Shown here one piece after another: positions 1 to 13,070 of a DNA stretch of 64,000 nucleotides (positions are counted from its first letter, which is position 1; each line of letters begins with the position of its first letter). The notes under the pieces are model-generated. The model was not told where the DNA came from and did not search any database. It worked only from the letters and a program-made list of their open reading frames with translations. The DNA is taken from positions 19,998,730 through 20,062,729 of the forward strand of contig CM032121.1 of NCBI GenBank assembly GCA_018894105.1, read 5' to 3'. The position numbers and the translations under genes were made by a program. Source of the stretch: Jacaranda mimosifolia. Taxonomy: Eukaryota > Streptophyta > Magnoliopsida > Lamiales > Bignoniaceae.

Positions 1-1299
1 TACTACTGTAATCTATATATACTGCTATAATCTATAGAAGTTAGTTAAATACCAGTCCCCTCTTAGATTTTTACTGCATAATCCTTAATCCGTACTATGA
101 CTTTAGGTAAGAAAAAGGCATGCGTGCATCTCACTATAAATGTTGAAAGCCCATGGTACCAAAACAAATTGCCTATAGATGATTAGTGATTTATTATTTG
201 ATGTAATAGGCAATTGCTATTTAGAAAGTCATACTTGTACAATTGCCTATGGTGAAGGGGGCCAGATCAAATTACCTCACCCATTATTTGTTTTTTGCAG
301 TGTAGTCATTTATAATTTTTTTTTTATATTTACATGTATATTACCATAATTACTGTCTTAAATTTTCTTCAAACATTCTTTCTTTTTATTTTTACATGAT
401 GATTTGAGTATTAGGTAGTTTTTCTTAAGTAAGTTCAAGCATCTTTCTATTTTTTAGATTTTAAATAAAGGTGTAGTTCAATAAAAAATAAGCCTATTCA
501 ATAGGGTCCACAAATAGAAGATCATTTCCCAAAATCTCACTAGAATAAGAGACACTCATTCCTTTTTTTTGTTTATCTTCAAGACATTGCAAGTAATTCA
601 TGTTTCAATATGAGGTTAACTATTAATGAATCTTTCAATAGTTCTTGTAAAGTTCAATTAGCAGTAAAATATTTGCTCTCTGACTATTGTTTGCTTATTG
701 TTTCATTTGTAGTTTTTCATTTTTCAACTTTTGTGGATTCTTTTTTATGCTCTTGTTGATAATTTTCAATGATAGATGCACATGTTTCATGTTTTTTTGA
801 CTCCCATGGAAAAAAATAGAGAAGAAAAATGATTGACTAAGCTTTTTGTGCTTGCAATGTAGTAGTCCCGCTACAAAAACCTTTCCAACCCTTACTGGAT
901 CTTTGTGCAAGGTATAAAGTTATCTCTTCCTTTTCTTCCTACTGCCACTATATACTTTTGATATAAACATACGCCGCAAATATCCTTTTGATTAGTTTTT
1001 GAATAATTAGTTAGGAATGAGATAAGAATAAGTGTATAATGAGCATATTTTTCAAATGGTCTTACTCGTATTCCTATCATGTGGTTCACGTTTTATTTTA
1101 TTTAAATAGTTTGCATATCAAAAGTTGTTATATTCAAAGTTTGAGATCATGCTAGGTTTATTATGCTCGGATGAGATGTGAATGAAAACTATAAGACCTC
1201 ACCAGTCAAAACAAATTACATCTTCATAACTTAGAATCATGGTTTTTGTCTTTATAATTTTTGCAATTGTAACACATAATAAATAAGAGACAGGTTGAT
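1..1299. other. AT-rich region without a recognised gene
   Basis: No coding region is recognised. The motif aattgcctat occurs near 170 and 240 with a reversed relative (aggcaattg) near 207, giving a small cluster of short direct and inverted repeats of the kind found near CACTA transposon ends. It lies upstream of the CACTA transposase remnant and may be its 5' non-coding part, but no terminal cactacaag-like end was found inside the window. Confidence 0.4.
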
Positions 1300-3458
1300 A
1301 TGTCGAAATATGAACAAGAATATATGTTTGGTGTTGGTAAATCTATTGATTTCCCATTCAAGGAAAAGAGAATTGATGCAGTAGTTCGTTGTCCCTATAA
1401 GACATGGACAAACTGATTTAAGAAGTCTCAGAATGATATTTTAGTGCACTGTGTGATGAATAGTTTCTATACAACTTGCAAGAATTGGGTTTATAATAGG
1501 AAACCAATGAATTTGCAAAGTTATGATAATGGGAACATAGATTAGAATCTAAGTTTGAATGATACAAGTGATGATATAAGTCAAATGGTGCATAATGCAA
1601 TTAACTTTCTTGATATGGATATTAATGAGATAGATGAACTATTATATACAAATAAAAATGTTAATGAAGTAAATAAAGAAACCAGAAAATTCTTCAAGTT
1701 ATTGGAAGATGCAAAGGCAGATGTATATGTAGGGAATAAAAAGTTCGTTATCTCTTTGTTCGTATTTTTCAAGCTAAGGCATTATGTGGTTGGATTAATA
1801 TATTAGTTGATATTATACTTGAAATGTTGGAGAATTTACTTCCTAGTGCTACAAAAATTCCTAAGTCATGTTGTGAAGCAAAGTAGCTGATTAATGACTT
1901 TAGGTTTTTATATGAGATATGGCATGCATGTTCTAACAATTGCATGTTATTTAGAGGTGAAGATAAAGATAATCATGTTTGTAACATTTGTGGTGTTTCT
2001 CGTCTTATCGAGATAAGGTGAGAAAGTTCGCAACAAAGAAATGAGATTCTTCCCTTTAAGACATGACTACATAAGTTATTTATGTCACGTAAGATTGCAT
2101 CCAACATGAGATGGCGTGTTAAAAATCAAAGAAATTACGGTGTGTTCAGTCATCCTATTGATTTTCTTACACGGAAAGAATTTGAGAAGAAATTCCCAAC
2201 TGTTGCTAATGTTGTGTGCAATGTTAGACTTGGTCTATTCGCAAACGATTTCAACTCATTTACAACTCTAACGTCTTATTGATCGGCCATTATGTTTGGA
2301 TCAAAAGATTGATGTACACTTACAACCGTTGATTGAGGACTTGAGAGAATTATCAGAGGTTGGGGTTCCAACTTTTTATGCATTTAGCAATCAAATATTT
2401 CAAAAGTATGCAACGTTATTATGGATGATTAGTAACTCCCCTACCTATCCAATGTTATCTGGTGGGATGTCAAGGGAAAACTTGCATTCCTTACTATGGA
2501 AGGAATACATGGCGTAATAGACTACTTGATTGTTGTAAATATTGTTATATAAGTCATTGACATTTTTTTTCCTGTAGGCCATCGATTACAAAGAGATACT
2601 GTGTCATTTGATGGTAAAAGAGAATTAGGAATGGCCCTTCCTCCTATTCCTCTTATAAGGTCACAAGTATTGCAAGAGCTTAATAAATATCAAATATTAA
2701 CTCAATACAATAAAGAACAACTATTGAAAAGGGTGTCTGGAACACGTGAAGAGAAATCGAGTGAGCATAATTGGGAAAAAAAAGAGTATCTTCTTTGAGT
2801 TGCCTAACTTGATTAGGCATAATCTTTATGTAATGATTGAAGAGAAAAATATGTGTGACAACATTCTTTAGACTATATTAGGTGATAAAAAGAAATCAAA
2901 GGATCATCAATAAGTTCAAACACAATTTAAATCAATGAATATCCGCAGGCCTCTATGGCAACAACTACAACCTTCTGGGAGGGATAACTCCTCCTACTGT
3001 ATTTACAATGGGTAGGAAAGAAAATGATATATTTTGAACAGTATTGAAGAGCATCAGATCTCCTGATGGATATACATCTAATATTGCACATCATGTTAAC
3101 ATTGCATCCAAAACTATAATAGATTGAAAAGCCATAACAATTATGTTTTAATCCAACAGTTCCTTCCTACTACAGCTCATACAGCACTACAGTGAATGTA
3201 GTTAGTGTATTGATTGAATTAGCAATTTTTTGGAAATAGTTGTGTTCTAAAGCTAATACCACACTTATTTTGGACAAATTACAAGATCGTGTCACTCTTA
3301 TACAATGCAATCTGGAGAAAATATTTGTCCATTCTTTTTTTTTGATATCATGGATCATTTTCCTATCCATCTGGTCATAATGTGTCAAAAGGTGGCCTGG
3401 TTTGATTTCGATGAATGTATCCTATCAAAAGGTATGCTGAGAATCTATAACAGCTATT
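1300..3458 (+). pseudogene. CACTA (En/Spm) TNP2-like transposase, decayed
   Basis: Translation in shifting frames follows the plant CACTA TNP2 protein in order. First comes an N-terminal transposase-associated stretch with a Cys-Pro motif near 1390 and a WVYN-like end near 1490. Next is a 'FKLLEDA' segment at 1690-1720, then a CNICG-type zinc motif near 1980-2000. 'MSRKIASNMRW' starts at 2082, 'NVRLGL' lies near 2225 and 'IDVHLQPLIEDLRELSEVG' near 2305-2360. The 'KKSIFFELP' segment is near 2780, 'LKSH' near 3127, and 'MYPIKRY' near 3415. Many stops (for example in the motif cluster at 3395-3450) and frameshifts make it non-functional. The reading stops exactly where a copia LTR begins at 3459, so the transposase was cut by that insertion. 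The start is the first Met consistent with the frame; earlier exons may exist. Confidence 0.85.
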
Positions 3459-5691
3459 TGAAGGCTAGAGTAGTACTAGGATCCATAAATTATAACTTCA
3501 AAAGCTAAAATAACTAGGCTACTCAAGCAAATCAAGGATCTAGACATGCTTATGAAATGGATTTAAATAAAGGATTGCCTTGATTAGCTAAATTCCAAGG
3601 AGAGAGTGAAACTCTTCTTTAATCCAGAATCCACCAAGCAGTAGTGCAGCAAAAACAATGCAACTTTTGCATGAGTCACTCTTCTCCAAAAATTCCAAAA
3701 AAAATCCAGTAGCTCCTTAACTCTTTGATGGAACTATTATGAAAATTTTAGATCAAAACTTCTTTTGGATCTCCTGGAAAAAAGTCACAAAGTGACTGTT
3801 CCCGCTGGTGGATCTCCGAAGGCTTAGCAAACCATTTATTTTGCCTCTATCGAAATGATCCACACACTAATCGAATTTCCAATCACTCATCACAATTAGC
3901 TGGATATTGAGATGAGAGATGAAAGGTAGTGGTTGATTTTAGGGGGTTGGAGAAGAAGATGAAGGTGATCTTCAACACATGAATGATCACTTCGAAAATA
4001 GAGGGAAAAAGTGAGAATTTAATTCTTCACTTGAATTCTAGTTAACCATTCACCCTCAACTCTATATCTATATAAAGGGCATCACACCTTCGTCGAGGGT
4101 GTTGGGGGGGGGGAGAGGACCGCCAACATGCTTGCAATGCATGTAAGTTGGCAAATCCAAATCCTAATTTGAATTTGTGTGCATTTCAATTACATTTGAA
4201 ATTCAATTTTAAATTAATTAAATGCCACACACTAAGATAATCCTATGATTTGAATTTTCCCTCCAGAACTGGTTCTTCTCATTAATTAAATTAAATAATT
4301 TAATTTAATTAATTAACCTTCGACTTAACACTTAAGTCAACAAGCTTAACTCTTTAAGCTTAATTTAGTTAACTTAACTCTTTAAGCTAACTTAACCAAT
4401 TGATGGTCACATGACACCAAATAATTAACTCTTTAATTATTAGTCTAATTTAACTCTTAAATTAGTTGATCAATGTAACACTTAAATTAATCGAGCCAAG
4501 TTAAACATCAATTTTCGGTCACACCAAAAAATCGGTCACTTTGGAGTTAATTTTCTAACACTTAGAAAGTTCCTCCAAGACTTAGGAAATGCAATTGGCT
4601 TTTTTATGTGACCTGATAGGATCTACCATTCATTGGATATGGGCTCACAACTCTTTGTGACTTTTGAATAGCATATATTCATTTTAGTTTAAAATCCTTT
4701 TAACTAAATCGACTCAATTTAATTAATCTCCAGTAATTGAAGAGTAACCAATCTCTATGGTAGATGTCCAACCTCAAGCCCATGGAGCCCAACTAATTAG
4801 ACAAAATGAATGCTTTTGGAGAACTATTATAGCTTTACGCTAACCATACAAATATGGTCCTTCCGTCGCTTATCTCCCAAAAGAGGCCTAAGGCAAGATA
4901 TTTATCAGCTCTTTAAAAGCCTCAATACTATGTCGCTATTCTTAATGTTCAATTCCATTGTATGACCTCACCTTTGAAAAACTCATTTTCCAAATTTTCT
5001 CATCACCTTGCGCAAGGATTTCTTAGAATCGATCATTATAAAATACATAGGAGATGCACTCGCCGTTCACAAAAGTGAGGAGTTAGATTTCATCTTGGAT
5101 CTCACAAACCTCCATGTCTAGTAGCTTATGCCCAACCTCAACCTGCTCGGTGACCAAGAAGAGTCAAATCATAAGGACCAAACATAAGGTTACCATGGAT
5201 CCTCAAGTCAGAGGACTAATAATATACACTAGCAAAAGTTAGAGAATTTGCCACTACCGACTTGCCACTCTGGCTATCTAGTGGATTCTCTTGGTAGGTT
5301 TTCAATGCCTTGTTCTATAACAAGCACCCACTAATATGTATCCATATCTCATATGGGATTGCTCATGGAACGGAGCAACATCCAACCCTTGGATTTATGC
5401 ATCATTAGTGCAAGACTATCCAGATCTTAGATGCCCGGTCTCGTAAGATCCTATGACTTGAAAGATTTAAGATCACAACTGTGTAAGACTTATTCTGTGA
5501 TTACCATCTAATGCGTAACCAAGTCTCATAGTTTAGTGTGATTTAAGGGCTTCATCCAAATGCGAGTGAAGTAATAAGGAGCATAAGATGAAGATGGCCA
5601 TATAAAGAATATCATTCAATTAAGATTGTTTTACAAGGAAATAGTTTTACAAGGCCAATCCAATTGGCTTACCCAAGGAATTATTCCAACA
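3459..5691 (-). mobile_element. Long LTR (about 2.23 kb) of Ty1/copia family A, 3' LTR of a minus-strand copy
   Basis: The block begins tgaaggctag and ends attccaaca, matching the boundaries of the solo LTR at 17379-19615 and (inverted) the LTR at 7331-9568. In minus orientation it begins TGTTGGAATA. The adjoining internal sequence at 5692-5715 reads on the minus strand as a purine-rich tract ending in gagagat, the expected polypurine tract directly upstream of a 3' LTR. It is inserted in the CACTA transposase remnant. The base before it gives the 5-bp flank ctatt. Confidence 0.85.
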
Positions 5692-5705
5692 ATCTCTCAC
5701 TTGCC

Positions 5706-6623
5706 CTAAAGCCAATGCCACATGGCCTTGAGACTCATCTTCTCAAGATGTCCTTCAAAGACCTTTTGCGTTAGAGGTTTAGTCAGTATATCTGCTATAT
5801 TCTCTTTTGAGATAACTCTCTCTACTCGGATGTCGCCTCTATGAATGATCTCTCGGATCAAATGATATGACCTCAAATTGTGCTTGGATCGCTGATGAGA
5901 TCTTAGCTCTTTAGCTTGCGCTATCGCCCCGTTGTTGTCACAGAAGATAACTAACGGCTCAACAATGCTAGGCATTACATTCAACTCTTGAATGAAGTTT
6001 TTCATCCAAACACTTTCCTTTGTAGCTTCCAAAGCCTCAATATGTTCTACCTCTATGGTAAAGTTATTTGTGGTGTCTTGTTCGGAACTCGTCCAACTCA
6101 CCACACCGCCATTGAGGTAAAATATAAATCCAAAAATGGGTTTTAGGTCATCTACATCGAATTAGAAACTTGAATCTAGAAACCTTTCAAGTTTCAATTC
6201 TCTATTTCTGTATACCAAAAATAAATCCTTAGTCCTTCTCAAGTACTTAAAGATTGCTTTAATGGCTATCTAGTGACTCTTACGAGGATTGGATTGGAAC
6301 CTACTCGTAACACTTAGCCAATATGCCACATCCGGTCTTGTACATTGAACTGCATACATTATGCTCCCAATAGCAGAGGCATAAGGTATGTGGGACATCC
6401 TTTGTCTTTCATTTTCAGTCTTAAGGGCCATAAACTTAGAGAGACGAATGATATGTCCTTTGGGAAGAAATCCCTTCTTGAATTCTTCCATAATAAATCT
6501 CTTTAGTATTTTGTCAACGTACGGGGTTTGGGATAGACCAAGCATCATCCTTGATCTATCTTTATAGATACGTATTCCTAATACATATGATGTTTCTCCT
6601 AAATCCTTCATGGAGAATTGAGT
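5706..6623 (-). pseudogene. Ty1/copia reverse transcriptase C-terminus and RNase H fragment (family A)
   Basis: The minus strand encodes the end of a copia pol. From 6611 to 6270 there is 'MKDLGETSYVLGI', the connection segment after the reverse transcriptase palm, and 'RPDVAYWLSVTSRF'. From about 6250 to 5706 there is RNase H with 'VSWTSSEQDTT', 'FCDNNGA' and 'NIADILTKPL'. Stops near 6167 and 6265 separate the parts. Gag, integrase and the catalytic YVDD part are absent because the copy ends near 6623, where an oppositely oriented copy begins. The gene runs directly into the polypurine tract and LTR at 5691, as expected. Confidence 0.85.
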
Positions 6624-6639
6624 AGATAACCATGTTGTT

Positions 6640-7316
6640 CAATAAGTAGAGAATGGAGTATAATATATGTCATTCAATATACAAGGCCGGATGTGGCACA
6701 CACTCTAAGTGTTACAAGTCGTTTCCAATCCAACCCTCATGAATGTCACTGGATAGCCGTTAAAATAATCCTTAAGTACTTGAGAAGGACTAAGGACTTT
6801 TTTTGGGTGTACGATAATGGAGAATTGAAACTTGAGGGGTTTTCAAATTCTAGTTTTCAATCCGATGTAGATGACCTAAAATCCACTTTTAGATTTATAT
6901 TTTGCCTCAATGGTGGTGCGGTAAGTTGGAAGAGTTCCAAACAAAACACCACGGCTGATTCAATCACAGAAACAAAATACATTGTGGCTTCAAAACCTGC
7001 AAAGGAAGGTGTTTGGATAAAAAACTTTATCTAAGAGTTGGATGTAGTTCCTAGCATTGCTGAGCTAGTGATTGTCTTTTGTGACAACAACGGGGTGGTA
7101 GCGCAAGTTAAAGAGCCAAGATCTCATCAGCGATCCAAGCATATTTTGAGGTGATATCATTTGATTTGGGATATCAGTGATAGAGCTGACATTCGAGTGA
7201 AGAGAGTTGCCTCAAAAGAGAATATAACAGATCTATTGACTAAACCCCTATCGCAAAAGGTCTTTAAAGGACATCTTAAGAAGATGGGTCTAAAGACTAT
7301 AGGGAATTAGCTTTAA
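6640..7316 (+). pseudogene. Ty1/copia RNase H fragment, plus-strand copy (family A)
   Basis: The plus strand encodes the same protein end as 5706-6300 on the other strand: 'RPDVAHTLSVTSRFQSNP', then 'GGAVSWKSSKQNTTADS', 'VFCDNNGVVAQ' near 7080-7100, and 'NITDLLTKPLSQKV' near 7230. There is a stop at about 7032 and another at about 7150. It is followed by a polypurine tract (aagtgggagat, 7320-7330) and the LTR. Together with its mirror copy it forms a large inverted repeat meeting near 6630. Confidence 0.82.
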
Positions 7317-7330
7317 GGTAAGTGGGAGAT

Positions 7331-9568
7331 TATTGGAATAGTGCCCTGCAAGTAATTAGATTAGCATGTAAACTATTTCACTTGTGTCATAATCTTGAAT
7401 GAATAATATTCATTAAATGACCATCTTCATCTTATGCTTATATCTTCTTCACTGGCATTTGATTGAGGCCCTTAAATCATACAAGACTATAGGACTTGGT
7501 CAGTACACTCGGTAATGATCATGAAACAAGTCTTACACGGTCATGATCTTAATCTTCTGAGTCGTAGGATCTTACGAGACAGAGCATCTAAGATCCAAAT
7601 AGACTTGTACTAACGATGCATAAATCCAAGGGTTGGATATTGCTCCATTTCATGAGAAATAAAATATTCGACATGGGTCCTTGTTAGTGGGTGCTCATTA
7701 GAGAATAAGTTCACTGAAGGCCTGCCCGAAGAATCCACTAGATAGTTGAAGAGGCAAGTCGGTAGTGGCAAGTTCTCCAGCTTATGCTAGTGCATATAAT
7801 TAGTCCTTTAACCTGAGGATCCATGGTAATCTTGTGTTTAGGTCCTCATGCTTTAACTCTTTCTTAACCACGTAGAGGGACGTTTGGGTGGAGATTGGGC
7901 ATGAGCTGCTTAGATATACAGGTTTGTGAGATCCAAGATGGGATTCGATTCCTTGTTGTTGTGAAGGGTGAGTACATCTCCTATGTATTCTATAATGATC
8001 GATTCCATAAAATCATTGCGCAAGGTAGTATGGCAATTTGGAAAAGGAGTTTTCCAAAGATGAGTTCATAAAGGGAAATCGAACATTAGGAATAGAAACA
8101 TAGTATGGAGGCTATTAGGGAGCAGACAAATATCTTGCCCTAGGCCTCTTTCGGGAGATAGGAAATGGAAGGACCCTATTTGTGTAGTACGTGTAGAGTT
8201 AGAATGGTTCTCCAAAAGCATTCATTTTGGCCAATTAGTTGGGCTCCATGGGCTTGAGGTTGGACATCGACTATGGAGATTAGATACTATTCAATTAATG
8301 AAGATTAATTGAATTAAGCCGATTAGTTTAAAGGAGTTTAAACTAATATGAATATTCGATATTCTATAAGTCACAAAGAGTTGTCAGCCCATGTCCAATG
8401 AATGATAGAACATAATAGGTCACACACAAAAGCCAATTGCAAATCCTATTTGATGAAGGGGAATTTTATAAGAGTTAGAAAAGTTCCTTAATGACAGATT
8501 TTGGAGGTAGACGTTTGATGTTATTTTGGCTTCATCAATTTAATTGCTAAATTGATCCAATTAATTTAAGGAGTTAAATTAAATCAATTAATTAAGGATT
8601 TAATTATTTAATGCCACATGACTATCAATTGGTCAAGTTAACTTGAGGAGTTAAGTTAACAATTAATTGCGTAAGAAGTTAAGTAAATTGACTTAAGAGT
8701 TAAGTCAAAGATTAATTAATTAAATTAAAATGTTTAATTTAATTAATGTGAAGAATTAATTTTGGAGGGAAAATTCAAATGCAATGTTCGTTTGGTGTGA
8801 ATTAGAATTTATTTGGATGACATTTCATGAGATAAAATGAAGATTCCAAATCAAATCTAAATTCACATGCCAACTTGCAAGGGCTAGTTGACGCCACCCT
8901 TAAGGAAGGTGTGATGCCACCTTGGCATCACACCATCCTCCCTCTATATATAGATATAGAGTGTAGAGTGGGTGACCACATGTGATTTGCAAGCTAGAAT
9001 TAGATTCTCTCAATTTCCCTCCAATTTTCCAAGTGTTGCCTCATGTGTTGAAGCTTCACTTTTCTTCATCTCCTACCACCAAATCAAGCCTTCATCCTTG
9101 AATTTCTACTCTTTATACTCCAACTAATATTAAGGAAAATTGGATTGTGCATTGGTGTGTGGATCTTATCATTAGAGGCAAAACAATTGGATTGCTAGCC
9201 TTTGGACATCATTTGTTTCGGACAGTAATTTTGGAGCATCAATTGGAGGTCTTGTTGGATCTTTTTTGAGCTAAATTTTTTTACTGGAGATACATCAAGG
9301 AGTTGGTTTTCTTTTGGTTCAAATTTCACTCAAATAAGAGTTTATTTGGCTGGGAAAAAGTTGCCAGAAAGTTGTTGTGCTGCTAGGGAGACAGTTTTCA
9401 AGGAGTTGAGATCTTCTTCCACCTTCCTTTGATTTTCTGAAAATCAAGGTAATCCTAATACTAAATATGAATCTATGGTATGTTTAGATCATTGGATTCA
9501 TATGTAGCTTAGTTATTTTAGCGTTTTTGAGCTTTGATAATTGGATCCTAGTGCCACATGTGACTTCA
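7331..9568 (+). mobile_element. Long LTR (2,238 bp) of Ty1/copia family A, plus orientation
   Basis: It starts tattggaata directly after the polypurine tract and ends ctagtgccacatgtgacttca, the counterpart of the solo-LTR end at 17379. Its length agrees with the 2,237-bp solo LTR. Conserved blocks, such as a segment of purine-rich leader sequence near 8150 and the twofold CTATATATA run near 8940, are found in all copies. The initial TG has become TA. No open frame longer than about 100 codons is convincing. Confidence 0.85.
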
Positions 9569-10612
9569 TTTTCTAACTCCTTATAATATTTTGAATATAG
9601 AAATATTCGTATTACTTTAAACTCCTTTAAACTAATAACTTTCTCAATTAATCTCAATTAATTGAAGATACCTAATCTCCATGGTTGATGTCTAGCCTCA
9701 AGCCAAAGGAGCCCAACTAATTGGTTGAAATGAATATGCTCTTAGTGAACCATTTTAGCTCTACACTTACCATGCAAATATGGTCTTTTCATCTCCTATC
9801 TCTCGAAAGAGGCATAGGCAAGATATTTTCCGGCTCCCCAATAGCCTCGATAACTTTATTTTTATTCCCAATGTTCGATTTGTCTTTATGACCTTATCTT
9901 TGGAAAACTCCTTTTCCAAATTGTCATACTACCTTGGCCAAGGATTTCCTAGAATTGATCATTATAAAATACATAGGAGATGCACTCGCCTTTCACAACG
10001 ACAAAGAGATGGATCCCATCTTAGATCTCACAAACCTCCATGTATATGTAGCTCATATCAAATCTCAACCTAGAAGACCCACTAAGTAGTCAAGGAAGAG
10101 TCAAGGTATAAGGACCTAAACACATGGTTACCATGAATCCCAAGTCAAAGGACTAATTATATGCACTAGCATAAGCTGGAGAACTTGTCACTACTGACTT
10201 ATGACTTCGACTATCTAGTGGATTCTCTCGGCGGGCCTCCAGTGAACTTGTTCTCTAACACGCACCCATGTCTAACATGGAATGCTCATTAAATAGAGCA
10301 ATATCCAGCTCCTTATATTTATGCATCATTATTTCAAGTCTATTTGAATCTTAGATGTCCCGTCTCATAAGATTCTATGACTAGGAATATTTTAAGATCA
10401 CAATCATGTAAGACTTATTTCATGATACCACCTAGTGCGTGACCAAGTCCCGCAGTCTTGTGTGATCTAGGGGATTCAACCAAATGCTAGTGAAGTAAAA
10501 TAAGCATAAGATGAAGATGGTTATTTAATATGAATATCGTTCAATCAAAATTGTATCACAAGTGAAATAGTTTACATGCCAATCTAATTGGTTATGGAGC
10601 ACTATTCCAACA
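9569..10612 (-). mobile_element. Partial LTR of Ty1/copia family A (minus orientation)
   Basis: This stretch parallels 4640-5691 and 18600-19615 and ends in the same attccaaca terminus at 10612. Only the outer part of the LTR is present; the primer-binding-site side is missing. It may be the 5' LTR of the minus-strand copy whose 3' LTR is at 3459-5691, with the plus-strand copy (6640-9568) lying between them. The flanks ctatt (before 3459) and atgtt (after 10612) are not an exact duplication, so this pairing is an inference. The 97-codon open frame at 9780-10073 is inside the LTR and is not taken as a gene. Confidence 0.75.
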
Positions 10613-11048
10613 ATGTTATTATATGCAGTGAGGTTATATATTTATTTTACTTGTGTCTAGTTTTATTGTGAGTTCACAAAAGATAGCTTCCAAAGTGTTG
10701 ATATAAATCTGCTACCTCAACTTTTGTTCAGCATCTCTTTAGGCTTTTCTGTTGGGACCTTATTTATAGTTGTCTCATGGCATTCCCTTTTCTATTCTAA
10801 CTTTGCTTATTCCATGATATTGTTAAAGGGTAAGCATAATTATGCATATTAAATTATTATGTTAGGGCTTGTACATTTGATCTTCATATAGCTCCTCAAG
10901 AAAGAAATCTTTAAATTAAATTTTTAGATGAAATTGTTATTTAATTTTGTTTTTCTCTGGCTACCACTTGATTCAACTTACTTATTATCATGAATATGTT
11001 AGCATTTAGTATTCATCTAATTGAGGACATTTCCCATTGGAAACCAAA
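10613..11048. other. AT-rich stretch, nothing recognised
   Basis: No coding similarity, repeat end or RNA gene was seen between the partial copia LTR and the gypsy LTR pair. Confidence 0.4.
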
Positions 11049-11381
11049 TGTTGCTCGAAAATGGAGCGAATTTTTGGAAAACAGCTAAATGTTAGTCCAT
11101 CTTCTCAAGAAGGTACATAGAGAGATCTACTATTCTTGAAAATTCTTCGACTACAAGGATTTTTGTGAATGATTTCTTGTGTCCCATTTTTTTTTTCTAA
11201 AACTTGATGTTTATATATTTTAGACTTGATGGGCTTAGGCCCATTAGGGCTTTTCTGCCCTTTTTTATGAGCTTGTCTTGTTCTTTAGGCTCTTTAGTCC
11301 ATTTACTCAATTAATTAATTTTAAGGTCCATTTTCTATTTTTAATCAATTTACCAAATTACTCTTATGTTTAATTTTGGCA
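11049..11381 (-). repeat. Gypsy-A LTR-like repeat, extra copy
   Basis: A 333-bp block starts tgttgctcgaaaatggagcg and ends attttggca, so it has TG...CA ends. It is clearly related to 11391-11729 and 25182-25508, sharing the 'cttgatgggcttaggcccattagg' type core and the 'ttaattaattttaaggtc' block. It lies in tandem with the next copy, separated by only 9 bp, which suggests a tandem LTR made by recombination between elements. Confidence 0.75.
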
Positions 11382-11390
11382 ATATAATGG

Positions 11391-11729
11391 TGCTGCTCAG
11401 AAATGGAGCGAGTTTCTTCTTAAAAAATACTAGAATGTCGGTTCGCCTTTTCAAGAACATGCATAGAGATATCTACTCTTTTTGAGAGTTCTTTGACTCT
11501 GAGGATTTTTTTGAATAATTTCTTATGTCCCATTTTTCTCTAGGACTTGGTATCTATAGATTTTAGTCTTGATAGGCTTAGCCCATTATGGTTTTTCTAC
11601 TTGTCTTTATAGACTTAGCTTGTCCTTTAGGCTCTCTAGTCCATTTACTCAATTAATTAATTTTAAGGTCTATTTGATATTCTTAATCAATTTACCAAAT
11701 TACCCCTATGTTCAATTTAAACGGTATCA
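11391..11729 (-). repeat. Gypsy-A 3' LTR (minus orientation)
   Basis: A 339-bp block with TG...CA-type ends. On the minus strand it is preceded immediately by taggggggcttgg (11730-11742), a good polypurine tract, which marks it as the 3' LTR of the gypsy element whose gag lies at higher coordinates. Its partner is 25182-25508. Flanking 5-bp sequences (aatgg and gtaaa) do not match. Confidence 0.75.
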
Positions 11730-12859
11730 CCAAGCCCCCCTATTTTCAATTGAAAATTTCTATTTTCATATTGAAAATATAACATAAAGTCTTATTTTGA
11801 TCATTATCTTATGTTGATTATTAACTTGATTAATTACTGTGAGTAGGATCAATGACGTGCGTTTAGAAACATAGAAATTTTAATATAGCGTTCGCCTAAA
11901 CACTTAGATAGATTTCAGGTCTCAAGCATTTAGAAGCTTAAGGAAATCTCGCACCTTAGTCAATTGAGGATTTAGAAAAATTTTGAGTGCTCACCATATT
12001 GCTAATAATGGAGTATCAATTCTAGAAAAGCACATGACAATAGGGGTTTTAAGGTGAGCCCCTTAGTTTGCATGTCATTGCTTGTACGAGGGAGAACTCG
12101 GGCTTCTTGCAGCAATGCTTTTGACATGGTACTTAATCATTTTTTGGAGTTTGTGCAGTCGCTTCAGGAATTCGGAAGGCTAAGGGAGAAATGTCCAAAA
12201 GGAACATACTGGAGGAATGTCACATGGATACATTGTGTATTAAAGATTACTTAAGCCCCCCATGTGGGTAAAGCGTATCCTCTGCAACTTTTAGGTGATG
12301 CTATCGCATGTAGCCATTGCAGAGTTTGAGTTGATGCCTTTTTTTATTTTTTTTCCGTTGCAATGTTGTGTAGAATTTCAATTCTTGTGCATCTTCTCAT
12401 TTACTAACACTAAAGGTGAAACTTACTAGAATTTTTTTTTTGGTAAGCAAAGAAAGCTCTGGCTATAGTAACACATCCCAAGGGAGAACCTATCGGAACA
12501 ATCAAGCAATGAAAGAACCAACGAAGAAGTCTCTATAAGAATAAAGGCATTTCTCTTAAGATGGCAGTAGGAGCTAGGGCACATGTTCAGAGTTTGGATA
12601 CTACTTTGAATTTTTAGATTAGCTTGAGTAGCACTTTGGCACACTTTTTCTCTTCACATCGTTATCTACTTTTGGAAGTCAAGTGTGTGTTGGACATCCT
12701 TTTGTCTTTCTTGTTTAATTTTATTGAAGTTTCCTCATTTTCGTTTATTTTGTATTCATGCAAACACTTTTCCAATTGAATGACTATTGACTCTGCTTAC
12801 TTGTACCATAAGAATTAAGTAATGAGAGGCATAAGGATGCTATCATACGTGCCAGGGGA

Positions 12860-13070
12860 AAAAAATGCAACCCGAGTGCCCACGTAGGGCATCAATTTTG
12901 GTCACCCTGCAGGGCATGAGCATTAAGCTCAGGCCCCTACTAAGCAGTCGTTGGTCTCCCATCTCGAATGCCTATTGGGCATCATGCTAAGGCTTGTTGG
13001 ATGCCCATCTTAGGTGCTCGTTGGGCGCTATGCTAGGGTATCCGATGGGCACCTATATAGGATGTGTTTT
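12860..13070. repeat. Degenerate short repeat with 'ttgggcatcatgctaagg'-like units
   Basis: Several variants of a unit built on tgcccatct(t)aggtgctcgttgggc and atcatgctaagg recur about every 35-50 bp (near 12890-12930, 12960-13000, 13005-13035 and 13040-13070). It is locally more GC-rich than its surroundings. Confidence 0.55.

Noticed and set aside
9780..10073. 97-codon frame
   Set aside because: Part of the copia-A LTR; the matching positions in the other LTR copies are not open.
10613..11048. Continuation of the CACTA transposase after the copia insertions
   Set aside because: No translation here resembles the next TNP2 segment, and the flanks of the copia block are not an exact duplication.
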